The notes under the pieces are model-generated. The model did no database searches and had not been told where the DNA came from. It saw only the letters and a list, made by a program, of their open reading frames with translations. 64,000 nucleotides of DNA from Rhodoglobus sp. (lineage in GTDB: Bacteria > Actinomycetota > Actinomycetes > Actinomycetales > Microbacteriaceae), in contig JAODAQ010000063.1 in the NCBI GenBank assembly GCA_025463515.1, positions 1 through 64,000 of the forward strand. The letters run 5' to 3'. This document shows, piece after piece, positions 52,043-60,850 of this stretch (the stretch's first letter is position 1; every line of letters begins with the position of its first letter). A program made the translations under genes and the position numbers.

Positions 52043-53424
52043 GCCCACTGCCCGAACAGCCACTCAGCCCCCTCGACGGGCGCTACCGCCCGCTCGTCAC
52101 GGCGCTCGGAGACCACCTCTCCGAGGCCGGGCTCAACCGCGCGCGGGTGCGCGTCGAAGTCGAGTGGCTGCTGTACCTCACCGACCACGAGCTCTTCGGC
52201 TCGCACCGTCTCGACCACGAGCAGGCGCGGCAGCTGCGGGAGTTCGCCTCGGAGTTCGGCCAGCCCGAGATCGACGAGCTCGCCCGGCTGGAGGCGACGA
52301 CCCGCCACGACGTCAAAGCCGTCGAGTACCTGGTGCGGGCCAAGCTCGCCGAGCTGGGACTGACGGGCATCTCCGAGCTCACCCACTTCGCCGCGACGAG
52401 CGAGGACATCAACAACCTCTCCTACGCGATCACGATCAACGCGGCCGTCCGCGAGGTCTGGATGCCGAAGTTCCGGTCGGTCATCGACGCGCTGCGCTCT
52501 CTGGCGGTCGAGCACCGGGATGCCGCGATGCTCGCGCACACGCACGGCCAGCCCGCGACACCCACGACCATGGGCAAGGAGTTCGCCGTCTTCGTCCACC
52601 GGCTCGAGCGCATCGCGGGCCGGATCGACGCCGTCGAAGTGCTCGGCAAGTTCAACGGCGCCACGGGCACGTACTCGGCCCACCTCGCAGCGGACCCCAC
52701 CCAGGACTGGCCGACGATCTCCCGCGAGTTCGTCACGAGCCTCGGTCTCGAGTGGAACCCGCTCACGACCCAGATCGAGTCGCACGACTGGCAGGTCGAC
52801 CTGTACCAGTCGATGAGCCACGCGTGCCGCATCCTGCACAACCTGTGCACCGATATCTGGTCGTACATCTCCTCCGGCTACTTCCGGCAGATCCCTCAGG
52901 CCGGCGCCACCGGCTCGTCGACCATGCCCCACAAGATCAACCCGATCCGGTTCGAGAACGCCGAGGCCAACCTCGAGCTGTCGAGCGCGCTGCTCGAGTC
53001 GCTCGCGCAGACCCTCGTGACCTCCCGACTGCAGCGCGACCTCACGGACTCGACGACGCAGCGCAACATCGGCGTCGCGTTCGGCCACTCGGTGCTCGCG
53101 TTCGAGAACATCGTGCGGGGCCTCCAGGAGATCGACCTCGACCTGGGCAAGCTCGCGGCCGACCTCGACGGCAACTGGGAGGTGCTCGGCGAGGCCATTC
53201 AGACGGTCATCCGTGCCGAGGTCACCGCCGGTCGCAGCTCGATCGCCGACCCGTACGCTGTGCTCAAGGAGCTCACTCGTGGCAAGCGCATCGGCCAGGC
53301 CGACCTCGTCGAGTTCATCGACGGTCTCGACATCGGCCAGGAGGCCAAGGACCGCCTGCGCGTCATGACCCCCGCGGCCTACGCCGGGCTCGCGTCGCAG
53401 CTCGTGGACTACCTCGACGCGTAG
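52039..53424 (+). CDS. purB: Adenylosuccinate lyase
   Basis: 461 residues of the fumarase/aspartase fold. LSPLDGRYRPLVTALGDHLS at the N-terminus is the PurB mark. The catalytic His region is AMLAHTHGQPATPTTMGKE (near 165-183), and the flexible signature loop is GSSTMPHKINPIRFENAE (near 293). It removes fumarate in two steps of purine synthesis. The ATG overlaps the phosphatase stop; a GGGAG ribosome site lies upstream. Confidence 0.97.
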   Translation: MSPLPEQPLSPLDGRYRPLVTALGDHLSEAGLNRARVRVEVEWLLYLTDHELFGSHRLDHEQARQLREFASEFGQPEIDELARLEATTRHDVKAVEYLVRAKLAELGLTGISELTHFAATSEDINNLSYAITINAAVREVWMPKFRSVIDALRSLAVEHRDAAMLAHTHGQPATPTTMGKEFAVFVHRLERIAGRIDAVEVLGKFNGATGTYSAHLAADPTQDWPTISREFVTSLGLEWNPLTTQIESHDWQVDLYQSMSHACRILHNLCTDIWSYISSGYFRQIPQAGATGSSTMPHKINPIRFENAEANLELSSALLESLAQTLVTSRLQRDLTDSTTQRNIGVAFGHSVLAFENIVRGLQEIDLDLGKLAADLDGNWEVLGEAIQTVIRAEVTAGRSSIADPYAVLKELTRGKRIGQADLVEFIDGLDIGQEAKDRLRVMTPAAYAGLASQLVDYLDA

Positions 53425-53447
53425 TCAGCCGCACGGCGAGCCCTGGC

Positions 53448-53717
53448 TCAGTGCCCCTTCGGCTCCTGGCCGCGGTCCTGCTCGTCTGCATCCTGGGCGA
53501 GCAGGTCGAGCTCCTCGTCCTTGTCCGGCCGCACCGCGAGCGACAGCATCGCGAGGCCGACGAGCGAGACGATGAAGGCGATGCCGGCGAAGATGAGTGC
53601 GAGCACTGCCTCGCGGGTCGACATCAGGACGACGAGGCCGACGAAGACGGCGAAGATGCCCGAGAGGCCGAGGAGCTCGACCGGGCGAGTGCGGTCGCGG
53701 CGGCTGGGGGCGGCCAC
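53448..53717 (-). CDS. Small two-helix membrane protein
   Basis: 89 residues. Two hydrophobic helices (ELLGLSGIFAVFVGLVVLMS and ALIFAGIAFIVSLVGLAMLS) with a charged, acidic tail (KDEELDLLAQDADEQDRG). I do not recognise the family. The GTG overlaps the stop of the next gene upstream by one base (TAGTG), so they form a unit. It converges on purB. Confidence 0.7.
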   Translation of the reverse strand: MAAPSRRDRTRPVELLGLSGIFAVFVGLVVLMSTREAVLALIFAGIAFIVSLVGLAMLSLAVRPDKDEELDLLAQDADEQDRGQEPKGH

Positions 53718-54319
53718 TACGCGCCGGCCTTGACGGCGGCGGCGGACGTGGCCCAGCGAAGCGAGAGCCCCGCGATCACGAGGTAGACCCCGAGGATCGC
53801 CCAGTAGGCACCGAGCGTGCCGACCACGATGACGGATGCGGTGAGCACGCGCTGCACCTCATCCGGACCGGTGAACGACTGGGAGAAGCCCGGGGGCACG
53901 AGCAGCACCACGATCGCGAGGAGCGCGGTGAGCGCGCCGACGAACACCCAGTCGCGCGAGGAGCTGCTGCGGCCCCGGCTGCGCAGGCCCAGGTAGAGCT
54001 CGAGGAATCCGGTGATCGCGGCGAACGCCGTCAGAAGGAACACGAAGAACGGCAGCCCGGCACTCGGGATGGCCAGCGACACGATGCCGGCGAGGATCGA
54101 GAGGATGCCCTGGGCGAAGGTCACGGAGCGCACGACGCCCTTCGAGCCGAGACGCAGGGCCGAGGCAGTGAGCACGGCGCCGACCACGACGGCGTAGATG
54201 CCGAAGGTCACGAGGCCGAGCGGTGCCGAGTGGTCTGACGAGAAGGTGATGACCGCCGCGAGCACGAGAGCGGGGACCGCTCGCGCGAGAGGCACGTACC
54301 AGGGCGTTGCGGCTTCCAC
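53717..54319 (-). CDS. DUF308/HdeD-like membrane protein
   Basis: 200 residues with six hydrophobic helices in three pairs. The ITGFLELYLGLRSRG segment near 105-119 and VYLVIAGLSLRWA near the end resemble HdeD/DUF308 repeats, which are linked to acid stress in enterics. A TAGACT -10 lies 6 nt before the GTG. It lies 9 nt before the dnaB stop side but on the same strand, downstream of dnaB, so read-through from dnaB is possible. Confidence 0.72.
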   Translation of the reverse strand: MEAATPWYVPLARAVPALVLAAVITFSSDHSAPLGLVTFGIYAVVVGAVLTASALRLGSKGVVRSVTFAQGILSILAGIVSLAIPSAGLPFFVFLLTAFAAITGFLELYLGLRSRGRSSSSRDWVFVGALTALLAIVVLLVPPGFSQSFTGPDEVQRVLTASVIVVGTLGAYWAILGVYLVIAGLSLRWATSAAAVKAGA

Positions 54320-54328
54320 CGGATCAGT

Positions 54329-55717
54329 CTACGAGCCGGGCGGGAGGTCGACGAACCGCGAGAAGTGGCCGTGGAACCCGACGGTCACCGTGCGGGTCGG
54401 TCCGTTGCGGTGCTTGGCCACGATCAGGTCGGCCTCGCCGGCCCGCGCGTTGTCTGCCTCGTACGCGCTCTCGCGGTGGAGCAGGATCACCATGTCGGCA
54501 TCCTGCTCGATCGAGCCCGACTCGCGGAGGTCGGAGAGCGCGGGCTTCTTGTCGGCGCGCTGCTCGGGGCCACGGTTCAGCTGGGAGATCGCGATGACCG
54601 GCACACCGAGCTCTTTCGCGAGCAGCTTGAGCGCACGCGAGAACTCGCTGACCTCCTGCTGGCGCGACTCGACCTTCTTGCCGCTCGTCATGAGCTGCAG
54701 GTAGTCGATGATCACCATCTTGAGGCCGACCTTCTGCTTGAGGCGGCGGCACTTCGCGCGGATCTCGACCAGGGTCATGTTGGGGCTGTCGTCGATGTAG
54801 AGCGGGGCGTCGTTGATGCGGCCGCGGGTCTGGGCGATGGTCGTCCAGTCGTTGGCGTGCACGGTGCCCTTGCGCATGTGCTGCAGGGGCACGGATGCCT
54901 CGGCCGACAGCAGGCGCATCGCGATCTCGCTGCGGCCCATCTCGAGGGAGAACACGATCGTGGGCAGGTCGTGCTTGATCGCGGCAGCCCTGGCGATGTC
55001 GAGGCCGAGCGTCGACTTTCCGATGGCGGGGCGGGCGGCGATGATGATCAGCTGGCCGGGGTGCAGGCCGTTGGTGAGCTCGTCGAGCTCGGCGAAACCG
55101 GTGGGGACGCCGACCATCTGGCCGTCGCGGCCCCGCGCTGCCTCGATCTCGTCGATGGCGGTCGTGACCGCCTCGGTGAGGGGGACGTAGTCCTCGCTCT
55201 CGACACCGCCCGTGACGGCGTAGATCTCGGCCTGCGCATTGTTGACGAGGTCGACGACCTCGCCCTCGCTCGCGTAGCCCATCTGCACGATGCGGGTGCC
55301 GGCCTCGACGAGGCGGCGGAGCACAGCCTTCTCGGCGACGATGGTCGAATAGAACCCGGCGTTGGCGGCGGTCGGCACGAGCGCGGTGAGAGTGTGCAGG
55401 TACTCGGCGCCGCCGGCGCGCGTGAGCTCGCCGGTCTTGGTGAGCTCGTCGGTCACCGCAATGACGTCGGTGGGCTCGCCGTGCGAGTACAGCGTCATGA
55501 CGGCGTCGAAGATCGTCTCGTGCTTCGGGATATAGAAGTCGATACCGCGGACGGTCTCGATGACGTCGGCAACGGCATCCTTGCTCAGGAGCATGCCGCC
55601 GATGGCACTCTGCTCGGCGAGAAGGTCGTGCGGGGGAACGCGGTCGCCGCGGGAGTCGGGTCGGCCCTCGCCTGACTGCCGCTGGTCGCCAGCGAGCCCC
55701 AGGTGCGCGATCGACAT
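54329..55717 (-). CDS. dnaB: Replicative DNA helicase
   Basis: 462 residues. The N-terminal DnaB domain (HDLLAEQSAIGGMLLSKDAV) and a RecA-like C-terminal domain with Walker A AARPAIGKSTLGLDIAR (near 225), Walker B MVIIDYLQLM (near 335) and ISQLNRGPEQRADKKPALSD are complete. It unwinds DNA at the fork. There is no intein, unlike some actinobacterial DnaB. A GGGAGGG ribosome site precedes the ATG. A long non-coding stretch with palindromes lies upstream. Confidence 0.98.
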   Translation of the reverse strand: MSIAHLGLAGDQRQSGEGRPDSRGDRVPPHDLLAEQSAIGGMLLSKDAVADVIETVRGIDFYIPKHETIFDAVMTLYSHGEPTDVIAVTDELTKTGELTRAGGAEYLHTLTALVPTAANAGFYSTIVAEKAVLRRLVEAGTRIVQMGYASEGEVVDLVNNAQAEIYAVTGGVESEDYVPLTEAVTTAIDEIEAARGRDGQMVGVPTGFAELDELTNGLHPGQLIIIAARPAIGKSTLGLDIARAAAIKHDLPTIVFSLEMGRSEIAMRLLSAEASVPLQHMRKGTVHANDWTTIAQTRGRINDAPLYIDDSPNMTLVEIRAKCRRLKQKVGLKMVIIDYLQLMTSGKKVESRQQEVSEFSRALKLLAKELGVPVIAISQLNRGPEQRADKKPALSDLRESGSIEQDADMVILLHRESAYEADNARAGEADLIVAKHRNGPTRTVTVGFHGHFSRFVDLPPGS

Positions 55718-56139
55718 TCGTTCCCTCCCCGTGGACGACGGTACGCCTCAGTTGTAAACCCGGCGACCGACACACCGGGCCCACATCAGTGGCTCAGCCC
55801 GCCTCCGTCGACCGGGACTGCCCCACGATAGGGACGGCCGGGACGGCCTGACAACAGCCCCTGTGGATGGTCCTGTGGGAAACCGGCGGGAAACGCCGGG
55901 GCCCGTGTGAGCAACCTGTGGAATTGCCTGTGCACTTGAAGGTTGTTTCGGGCGCAATATCGCGCTTGACCTGCTTTTTTAGTTATACACCCATGTGTGT
56001 AGAAACATGTTTGAAGTGAGGGTTGAGGGTTGTGCCCATTTGCCGCCTCCTGTGCACAAAGGTGGGGGTAACCGGCCTTAAAAGCAACAACGGCGGGGAT
56101 TTCTCCCCGCCGTTGTCTGCCCCAATAAGGGGGGTGAAG
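55718..56139. other. 422-bp non-coding region between rplI and dnaB
   Basis: It contains no convincing gene. Seen in it are four TGTG-based words (TGTGGATGG 55862, TGTGGGAAA 55874, TGTGGAATT 55917, TGTGCACTT 55929), distant relatives of the DnaA box complement TGTGGATAA. It also holds a hairpin CCGGCG-GGAAA-CGCCGG (55883-55899) and a locally AT-rich segment around 55975-56015 with TACAC-N6-GTGTA (55986-56001). The rplI terminator lies at 56087-56116. The dnaB promoter must lie here. Confidence 0.6.
56087..56116 (-). terminator. Intrinsic terminator of the rpsF-ssb-rpsR-rplI operon
   Basis: ACAACGGCGGGGA-loop-TCCCCGCCGTTGT is a perfect 13-bp stem with a 4-nt loop, 23 bp after the rplI stop. 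On the minus strand it is followed by a short GCTTTTAAGG U-rich run. Confidence 0.9.
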
Positions 56140-56592
56140 CTACTTCGCTGCAACCACCTGGAGGGTGATCGTCGCGACGAGGTCGTCGCGCAGGCGCACG
56201 GTGGCCTCGTGCTCACCGGTCGCCTTGATGGGCGAGGTGATCTCGATCTTGCGCTTGTCGACCGAACCGAGACCAGCGGCTGCGACGGCATCCGCCACGT
56301 CCGAGGTCTTGACCGAGCCGAACAGGCGACCGCCCTCGCCCGCCTTGACGGTGAGCTTGACGGTCGTGGCCTGGAGGCGAGCCTTCAGGTCCTGGGCCTC
56401 TTCGAGGGTGGCGTGCTCACGCGCGGTGCGTGCTGCCTTGATGGACTCGATCTGCTTTTCGCCACCGCGAGTCCACGCCACGGCGAAGCCCTGGGGGATG
56501 AGGTAGTTGCGAGCGAAACCGTTCTTGACGTCGACGACGTCGCCGGGGGCACCGAGACCGGTGACCTCGTGCGTGAGGATCAGCTTTGACAT
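56140..56592 (-). CDS. rplI: 50S ribosomal protein L9
   Basis: 150 residues. The N-terminal domain [20 protein letters not shown] and [17 protein letters not shown] are the L9 signature; a long helix links to the C-terminal domain ([20 protein letters not shown]). It binds the base of the L1 stalk. Last gene of the operon, 12 nt after rpsR, with a strong terminator after it. Confidence 0.98.
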   Translation of the reverse strand: MSKLILTHEVTGLGAPGDVVDVKNGFARNYLIPQGFAVAWTRGGEKQIESIKAARTAREHATLEEAQDLKARLQATTVKLTVKAGEGGRLFGSVKTSDVADAVAAAGLGSVDKRKIEITSPIKATGEHEATVRLRDDLVATITLQVVAAK

Positions 56593-56604
56593 TGTCGATA
56601 CTCC

Positions 56605-56868
56605 TTAACGGCCCGAGCCGGCGTAGGGCAGCAGTGCCATCTCACGGGCGTTCTTGACGGCCGTGGCGATGAGGCGCTGCTCCTGCACGGAGACACCGGT
56701 GATACGACGGGCGCGGATCTTTCCGCGCTCCGAGATGAACTTGCGAAGCGTCGCGACATCCTTGTAGTCGATGACGCCCACGCGGATCGCCTTGGCCGGG
56801 GCGGCGTTCTTGCCGTCCTTGCCCTTGCGGATGGGCTTGCGGCGGTCGCCGCTGCTCTTTCCTGCCAT
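56605..56868 (-). CDS. rpsR: 30S ribosomal protein S18
   Basis: 87 residues. [19 protein letters not shown] and [20 protein letters not shown] are typical S18. It lacks the zinc-binding Cys motif at the N-terminus, so it is the zinc-free form; no second copy is seen here. It pairs with S6 on the platform. It is 35 nt after ssb. Confidence 0.97.
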   Translation of the reverse strand: MAGKSSGDRRKPIRKGKDGKNAAPAKAIRVGVIDYKDVATLRKFISERGKIRARRITGVSVQEQRLIATAVKNAREMALLPYAGSGR

Positions 56869-56903
56869 GAGTTGCTATTCCTTTAAGTAAGTTCGGGGCG
56901 CCC

Positions 56904-57428
56904 TTAGAAGGGCGTCTCGTCCGAGTAGTTGCTGCCGGGCGTGTTCCAGACGTCGCCACCGGCGTTGTCGGGAGCGGATGCCGCCCACGGCTCTTCGGCG
57001 CCTGAACCGGCGCCGACCTGTCCGCCGCCGCGAGGTGCGCCGCCGCCAGACGAGTCGCGAGACGAGGCCGCACGGGTTACCTGTGCGGTCGCGTAGCGCA
57101 GCGAGGGGCCGATCTCGTCGACCTCGAGCTCGATGCTCGTTCGCTTCTCGCCTTCCTTCGTCTCGTAGGAGCGCTGCTTCAGCCGACCGGTCGCGATTAC
57201 TCGCGAGCCCTTCGTGAGCGAACCGGCGACGTGCTCGGCGAACTCGCGCCACACGCTTGCGCGCAGGAACAGTGCCTCACCGTCTTTCCAGTCGTTGCTC
57301 GCGCGGTCGAAGTTGCGCGGCGTCGAGGCGATGGTGAAGTTGGCTACCGCGAGCCCGTTCTGCGTGTAGCGCAGCTCGGGGTCACTCGTGAGGTTTCCCA
57401 CGACGGTGATGACGGTCTCGCCGGCCAT
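56904..57428 (-). CDS. ssb: Single-stranded DNA-binding protein
   Basis: 174 residues. An OB-fold (about 1-110, [40 protein letters not shown]) is followed by a Gly/Ser/Ala linker. The acidic tip SDETPF recruits DNA-repair partners; the last residues are TPF where many have IPF. It coats single strands at the fork. The ATG is 3 nt after the rpsF stop. Confidence 0.97.
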   Translation of the reverse strand: MAGETVITVVGNLTSDPELRYTQNGLAVANFTIASTPRNFDRASNDWKDGEALFLRASVWREFAEHVAGSLTKGSRVIATGRLKQRSYETKEGEKRTSIELEVDEIGPSLRYATAQVTRAASSRDSSGGGAPRGGGQVGAGSGAEEPWAASAPDNAGGDVWNTPGSNYSDETPF

Positions 57429-57431
57429 GGC

Positions 57432-58073
57432 CTACTCCGCGTCCTTGTCGGCCTTCGCAGCCGGCTTGGCTGCGGCAGGCTTGGAGGCCGGCTTCTCGGC
57501 CTCGGCCGCGGGGGCCTCGACAACGGGAGCCTCGACTGCGGGAGCCTCGACTGCGGGAGCCTCAGCGGCAGCAGCGGCGGGAGCCTCAGCAGCCGGAGCT
57601 GCGGGCGCCTTAGCGGCCGGAGCCTTGGCAGCGGGAGCGGGAGCGGCGGGAGCCTCAGCAGCAGCAGCTGCAGGGGCGGCAGCGACTGCGGCGGCCGGAG
57701 CTGCTGCGGCGGCCTTCGGGTTGGCGGCCTTGCGGGCTGCCTTCTCGTCGGCAAGCTGCTTGGCGGCGGCGACCTGGGCGAAGCCCTGCTCGGCGCGGAG
57801 CACCTTGGTGCGCATGACTGCCTCGCTGAGCTTCAGCTGGCGGTCGAGCTCGACAGTTGCAGACGAGTTCGCCGTGAAGTTGACGACGGCGTAGATGCCC
57901 TCGCTCTTCTTGTTGATCTCGTAGGCCAGGCGACGTCGACACCACAGATCGACGTTGTCGATGCTGCCACCGTCATTGCGGATGACATTGAGGAACTTGT
58001 CTAGGCTGGGTGCCACGGTGCGCTCATCGATCTCTGGATCGAGGATCACCATGAGTTCATACTGGTGCGTCAC
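57432..58073 (-). CDS. rpsF: 30S ribosomal protein S6 with long Ala/Pro-rich C-terminal extension
   Basis: 213 residues, against about 95-130 normally. The S6 fold is complete in residues 1-100 ([51 protein letters not shown]). From about residue 105 on the chain is almost only Ala, Pro, Glu, Lys and Val, with near-repeats such as VEAPAVEAP; it is probably disordered. Extensions of this type are variable in the group. The GTG start has a perfect AAGGAGGTGG ribosome site. First gene of the operon. Confidence 0.95.
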   Translation of the reverse strand: MTHQYELMVILDPEIDERTVAPSLDKFLNVIRNDGGSIDNVDLWCRRRLAYEINKKSEGIYAVVNFTANSSATVELDRQLKLSEAVMRTKVLRAEQGFAQVAAAKQLADEKAARKAANPKAAAAAPAAAVAAAPAAAAAEAPAAPAPAAKAPAAKAPAAPAAEAPAAAAAEAPAVEAPAVEAPVVEAPAAEAEKPASKPAAAKPAAKADKDAE

Positions 58074-58099
58074 AAACCCACCTCCTTCGGACTAGAACG

Positions 58100-58118
58100 G
58101 CTGCAGACGATCTGCAGC
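58100..58118 (-). promoter_or_regulatory. Hairpin in the rpsF leader, possible S6:S18 autoregulatory site
   Basis: GCTGCAGA-CGA-TCTGCAGC is a perfect 8-bp stem 27 nt before the rpsF start. On the transcript it is followed by CCG. Bacterial rpsF leaders are known to bind the S6:S18 dimer through a stem and a CCG bulge, so this is a plausible example; the CCG here is adjacent, not clearly bulged. Confidence 0.4.
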
Positions 58119-58141
58119 AGGAGGGTGTTGACGATTGTCGT

Positions 58142-58157
58142 GGCTTCACGTGAAGCC
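58142..58157. promoter_or_regulatory. Perfect 16-bp palindrome upstream of ino1
   Basis: GGCTTCACGTGAAGCC has full dyad symmetry with a central CG, as in LacI-family operators. It lies 46 bp before the ino1 start and 69 bp from the rpsF start. A LacI-type factor (IpsA) controls ino1 in Corynebacterium, but I cannot match its motif. Confidence 0.55.
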
Positions 58158-58202
58158 GGACAACCTGCCCAGTGTACGCATTTCTCTCGAGGAGCACCAT
58201 CC

Positions 58203-59273
58203 ATGGCCGTGAAGGTCGCCATCGCCGGGGTCGGCAACTGCGCCAACTCGCTCGTGCAGGGGGTCACGTTCTATGCCGACGCGGCCGAGGGCGCGAGCAT
58301 CCCCGGCCTCATGCACAACCGCCTCGGCAAGTACGCGGTCGGCGACGTCGAGTTCGTCGCGGCCTTCGACGTCGACGCGCTCAAGGTCGGCGTGGACCTC
58401 TCCGACGCGATCTGGGCGAGCCAGAACAGCACGTACCGGTTCGCGGCCGTCGGCCCGACCGGGGTGACCGTGCAGCGCGGGCCGACCCTCGACGGGCTCG
58501 GCGAGTTCTACCGCGAGGTGGTCGACGAGTCGGATGCCCCGGCTGTCGACGTGGCCCAGGCGCTGCGCGACAGCGGCGCGGAGGTGCTCGTCTGCTACGT
58601 CCCGGTGGGATCGGAGCTGGCGGCGAAGTTCTACGCCCAGGCCGCTCTCGACGCGGGCGTCGCCTTCGTGAACGCCCTGCCGGTCTTCATCGCGAGCGAC
58701 CCGGAGTGGGCCGCGAGGTTCACGAGCGCGGGCATCCCGATCGTCGGCGACGACATCAAGAGCCAACTGGGCGCGACCATCACGCACCGCGTTCTCGCGC
58801 GGCTGTTCGAGGAGCGCGGGCTGGTGCTCGACCGCACCTACCAGCTCAACGTCGGCGGCAACATGGACTTCAAGAACATGCTCGAGCGCTCGCGGCTGCA
58901 GTCCAAGAAGATCTCGAAGACGCAGGCGGTGACGAGCAACATCGATTCCGAGATCAACGCGCGCGACGTGCACATCGGGCCGAGCGACCACATCCCGTGG
59001 CTCGACGACCGCAAGCTCGCGTTCGTGCGGCTGGAGGGGCACGGCTTCGGCAATGCGCCCACGAGCCTCGAGTACAAGCTCGAGGTCTGGGACTCGCCCA
59101 ACTCCGCCGGCGTGGTGATCGACGCGATCCGCGCCGCGAAGGTCGCGCTCGACGCCGGCCTCGGGGGGCCGCTGGTCGCGGCGTCCGCCTACCTGATGAA
59201 GTCGCCGCCCGAGCAGCTGCCCGACCCGGTCGCGCGCCAGCGCCTCGACGAGTGGATCAGCGAGAACTCCTGA
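58203..59273 (+). CDS. ino1: Inositol-3-phosphate synthase
   Basis: 356 residues. The NAD-binding start is [16 protein letters not shown] (residues 5-20), with the catalytic core [19 protein letters not shown] (near 180-198), [18 protein letters not shown] (near 215) and [20 protein letters not shown] (near 260). It makes inositol phosphate for mycothiol and phosphatidylinositol lipids, both typical of actinobacteria. The ATG has a GAGGAG ribosome site. Its upstream palindrome suggests repression or activation by a DNA-binding protein. Confidence 0.95.
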   Translation: MAVKVAIAGVGNCANSLVQGVTFYADAAEGASIPGLMHNRLGKYAVGDVEFVAAFDVDALKVGVDLSDAIWASQNSTYRFAAVGPTGVTVQRGPTLDGLGEFYREVVDESDAPAVDVAQALRDSGAEVLVCYVPVGSELAAKFYAQAALDAGVAFVNALPVFIASDPEWAARFTSAGIPIVGDDIKSQLGATITHRVLARLFEERGLVLDRTYQLNVGGNMDFKNMLERSRLQSKKISKTQAVTSNIDSEINARDVHIGPSDHIPWLDDRKLAFVRLEGHGFGNAPTSLEYKLEVWDSPNSAGVVIDAIRAAKVALDAGLGGPLVAASAYLMKSPPEQLPDPVARQRLDEWISENS

Positions 59274-59275
59274 AC

Positions 59276-59349
59276 CTGCAAGCTGCGCGCAGATTGGCAG
59301 GCTGCGATCACATTTCCGCGCACCCTGCCACCCTGCCCGCAGAGTGCAG
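59276..59349. repeat. Family-2 extragenic palindromic repeat
   Basis: An imperfect inverted unit: arms 59276-59300 (CTGCA ... TGGCAG) and 59325-59349 (CTGCCA ... TGCAG) pair at about 20 of 25 positions. The right half is the 41-bp match of the copy at 36040-36080. It fills the gap between converging ino1 and cca. Confidence 0.7.
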
Positions 59350-60762
59350 TTAGACGCGGGTCGCCCACCACGCGCGCAGCCGCGCCTCGGCCTCCTCGGC
59401 ACCGAGCGGCCCCTCGTCGAGCCGCAGGTCGAGCAGGAACCGGTACGCCTCGCCCACCTCGCGCCCGGGCGCCAGCTCCAGGATCGCCATGATCTGCTCG
59501 CCATCGAGGTCGGGCCGCACCGCCGCGATGCCCTCGGCCTCGGCGATCGCGGCGATGCGCTCCTCGAGGTCGTCGTAGGCGAAGGAGAGTCGGTCTGCCT
59601 TCTTGCGGTTGCGGGTCGTGACGTCGGCACGGGTCAGAACGTGCAGCCGCTCGAGCAGCGGCCCGGCGTCGCGCACGTAGCGCCGCACTGCCGAGTCGGT
59701 CCACGCGCCGTCGGTGTAGCCGAAGAAGCGCAGGTGCAGCTCGATCAGCTTTGAGACGGCGGCGATCGTGTCGTTGTCGAACTTGAGGGCGCGCAGCCGC
59801 TTGGCCGCGAGCTTCGAGCCGACGACGTCGTGGTGGTGGAAGGTCACGACCCCGCCCGCCTCGATCTTGCGGGTCGCGGGCTTTCCGATGTCGTGCAGCA
59901 GGGCGGCGATGCGCAGCACCAGGTCGGGCTCGGGGCTGCGCTCGAGCTCGATCGCCTGCTGCAGCACCGTGAGGCTGTGCTCGTAGACGTCCTTGTGGTG
60001 CGCGTGCTCGTCGATCTCGAGCCGCAGCGCCGGCACCTCGGGGAGCACGAGCTGCGCGATGCCCGTGTCGACGAGCAGCCGGATGCCCGGCACCGGGTCC
60101 TTCGTGAGCAGCAGCTTGCGCAGCTCGTCCGCGATGCGCTCCACGCTCACGATCTCGAGCCTCGGGGCGAGGTCGTGCATCGCCTGGACCGTCGCGGGGT
60201 CGACGGTGAACTCGAGCTGCGACGTGAAACGGGCTGCGCGCAGCATCCGTAGCGGGTCGTCGCCGAACGACACCTCGGGCGGGCCCGGTGTCGTGAGCCT
60301 CCGCTCGAGCAGGTGCTCGAGCCCGCCCCACGGGTCGACGAGCACGCGCTCGGGCAGCCGGAGCGCCATGGCGTTGACGGTGAAGTCGCGGCGCACCAGG
60401 TCGCCCTCGAGGGTGTCGCCGAACGCGACCGACGGCTTGCGGGTCGCGCCGTCGTAGGAGTCGGCGCGGTAGGTGGTGATCTCGACCGTCTTGCCGTCGA
60501 TGCGCGCGGCGATGGTGCCGAAGTCGCGGCCGACGTCCCACTGCACATCGGAGATCGGCTTCACGATGGCGAGGATCTGGTCGGGGTCGGCGCTCGTCGC
60601 GAAGTCCAGGTCGGAGACCGCACGGTCGAGGAACGCATCGCGCACCGGCCCGCCGACCAGAGCGAGCTCCTGCCCGGCGGCGGCGAAGGCCGCGGACAGC
60701 TTCGCCACCGGCGCGGACTCGGCCAGCTGCTCGAGTCGGGCGATGGCCCCGGCGACGCTCAT
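59350..60762 (-). CDS. cca: CCA tRNA nucleotidyltransferase / poly(A) polymerase family
   Basis: 470 residues. The nucleotidyltransferase head has LALVGGPVRDAFLDRAVSDLDF (seen in parts near 35-56) with the metal Asp pair SDLDF, then RRDFTVNAMAL (near 125). The middle has DDPLRMLRAARF (near 170), and a C-terminal HD domain has HALLHDIGKPATR (near 280; LLHDIGKP). It adds or repairs the CCA end of tRNA. Placement beside DUF6049 and murJ is as in mycobacteria, where it is called pcnA. ATG 60762 is chosen over an upstream in-frame ATG. Confidence 0.95.
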   Translation of the reverse strand: MSVAGAIARLEQLAESAPVAKLSAAFAAAGQELALVGGPVRDAFLDRAVSDLDFATSADPDQILAIVKPISDVQWDVGRDFGTIAARIDGKTVEITTYRADSYDGATRKPSVAFGDTLEGDLVRRDFTVNAMALRLPERVLVDPWGGLEHLLERRLTTPGPPEVSFGDDPLRMLRAARFTSQLEFTVDPATVQAMHDLAPRLEIVSVERIADELRKLLLTKDPVPGIRLLVDTGIAQLVLPEVPALRLEIDEHAHHKDVYEHSLTVLQQAIELERSPEPDLVLRIAALLHDIGKPATRKIEAGGVVTFHHHDVVGSKLAAKRLRALKFDNDTIAAVSKLIELHLRFFGYTDGAWTDSAVRRYVRDAGPLLERLHVLTRADVTTRNRKKADRLSFAYDDLEERIAAIAEAEGIAAVRPDLDGEQIMAILELAPGREVGEAYRFLLDLRLDEGPLGAEEAEARLRAWWATRV

Positions 60763-60850
60763 TCGTCTAGCTTTGCATCTCACGAGGCTCTCAGCGGCAA
60801 GTGAATAGACTCGTGGTCATGCTGGCCGAGCGGAATACCGGGGTCAGCCC

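Noticed and set aside
55718-56139. Region upstream of dnaB considered as the replication origin
   Set aside because: DnaA-box-like words are poor matches, and dnaA, dnaN and gidB are absent. The rpsF-dnaB block is often close to oriC but does not contain it.
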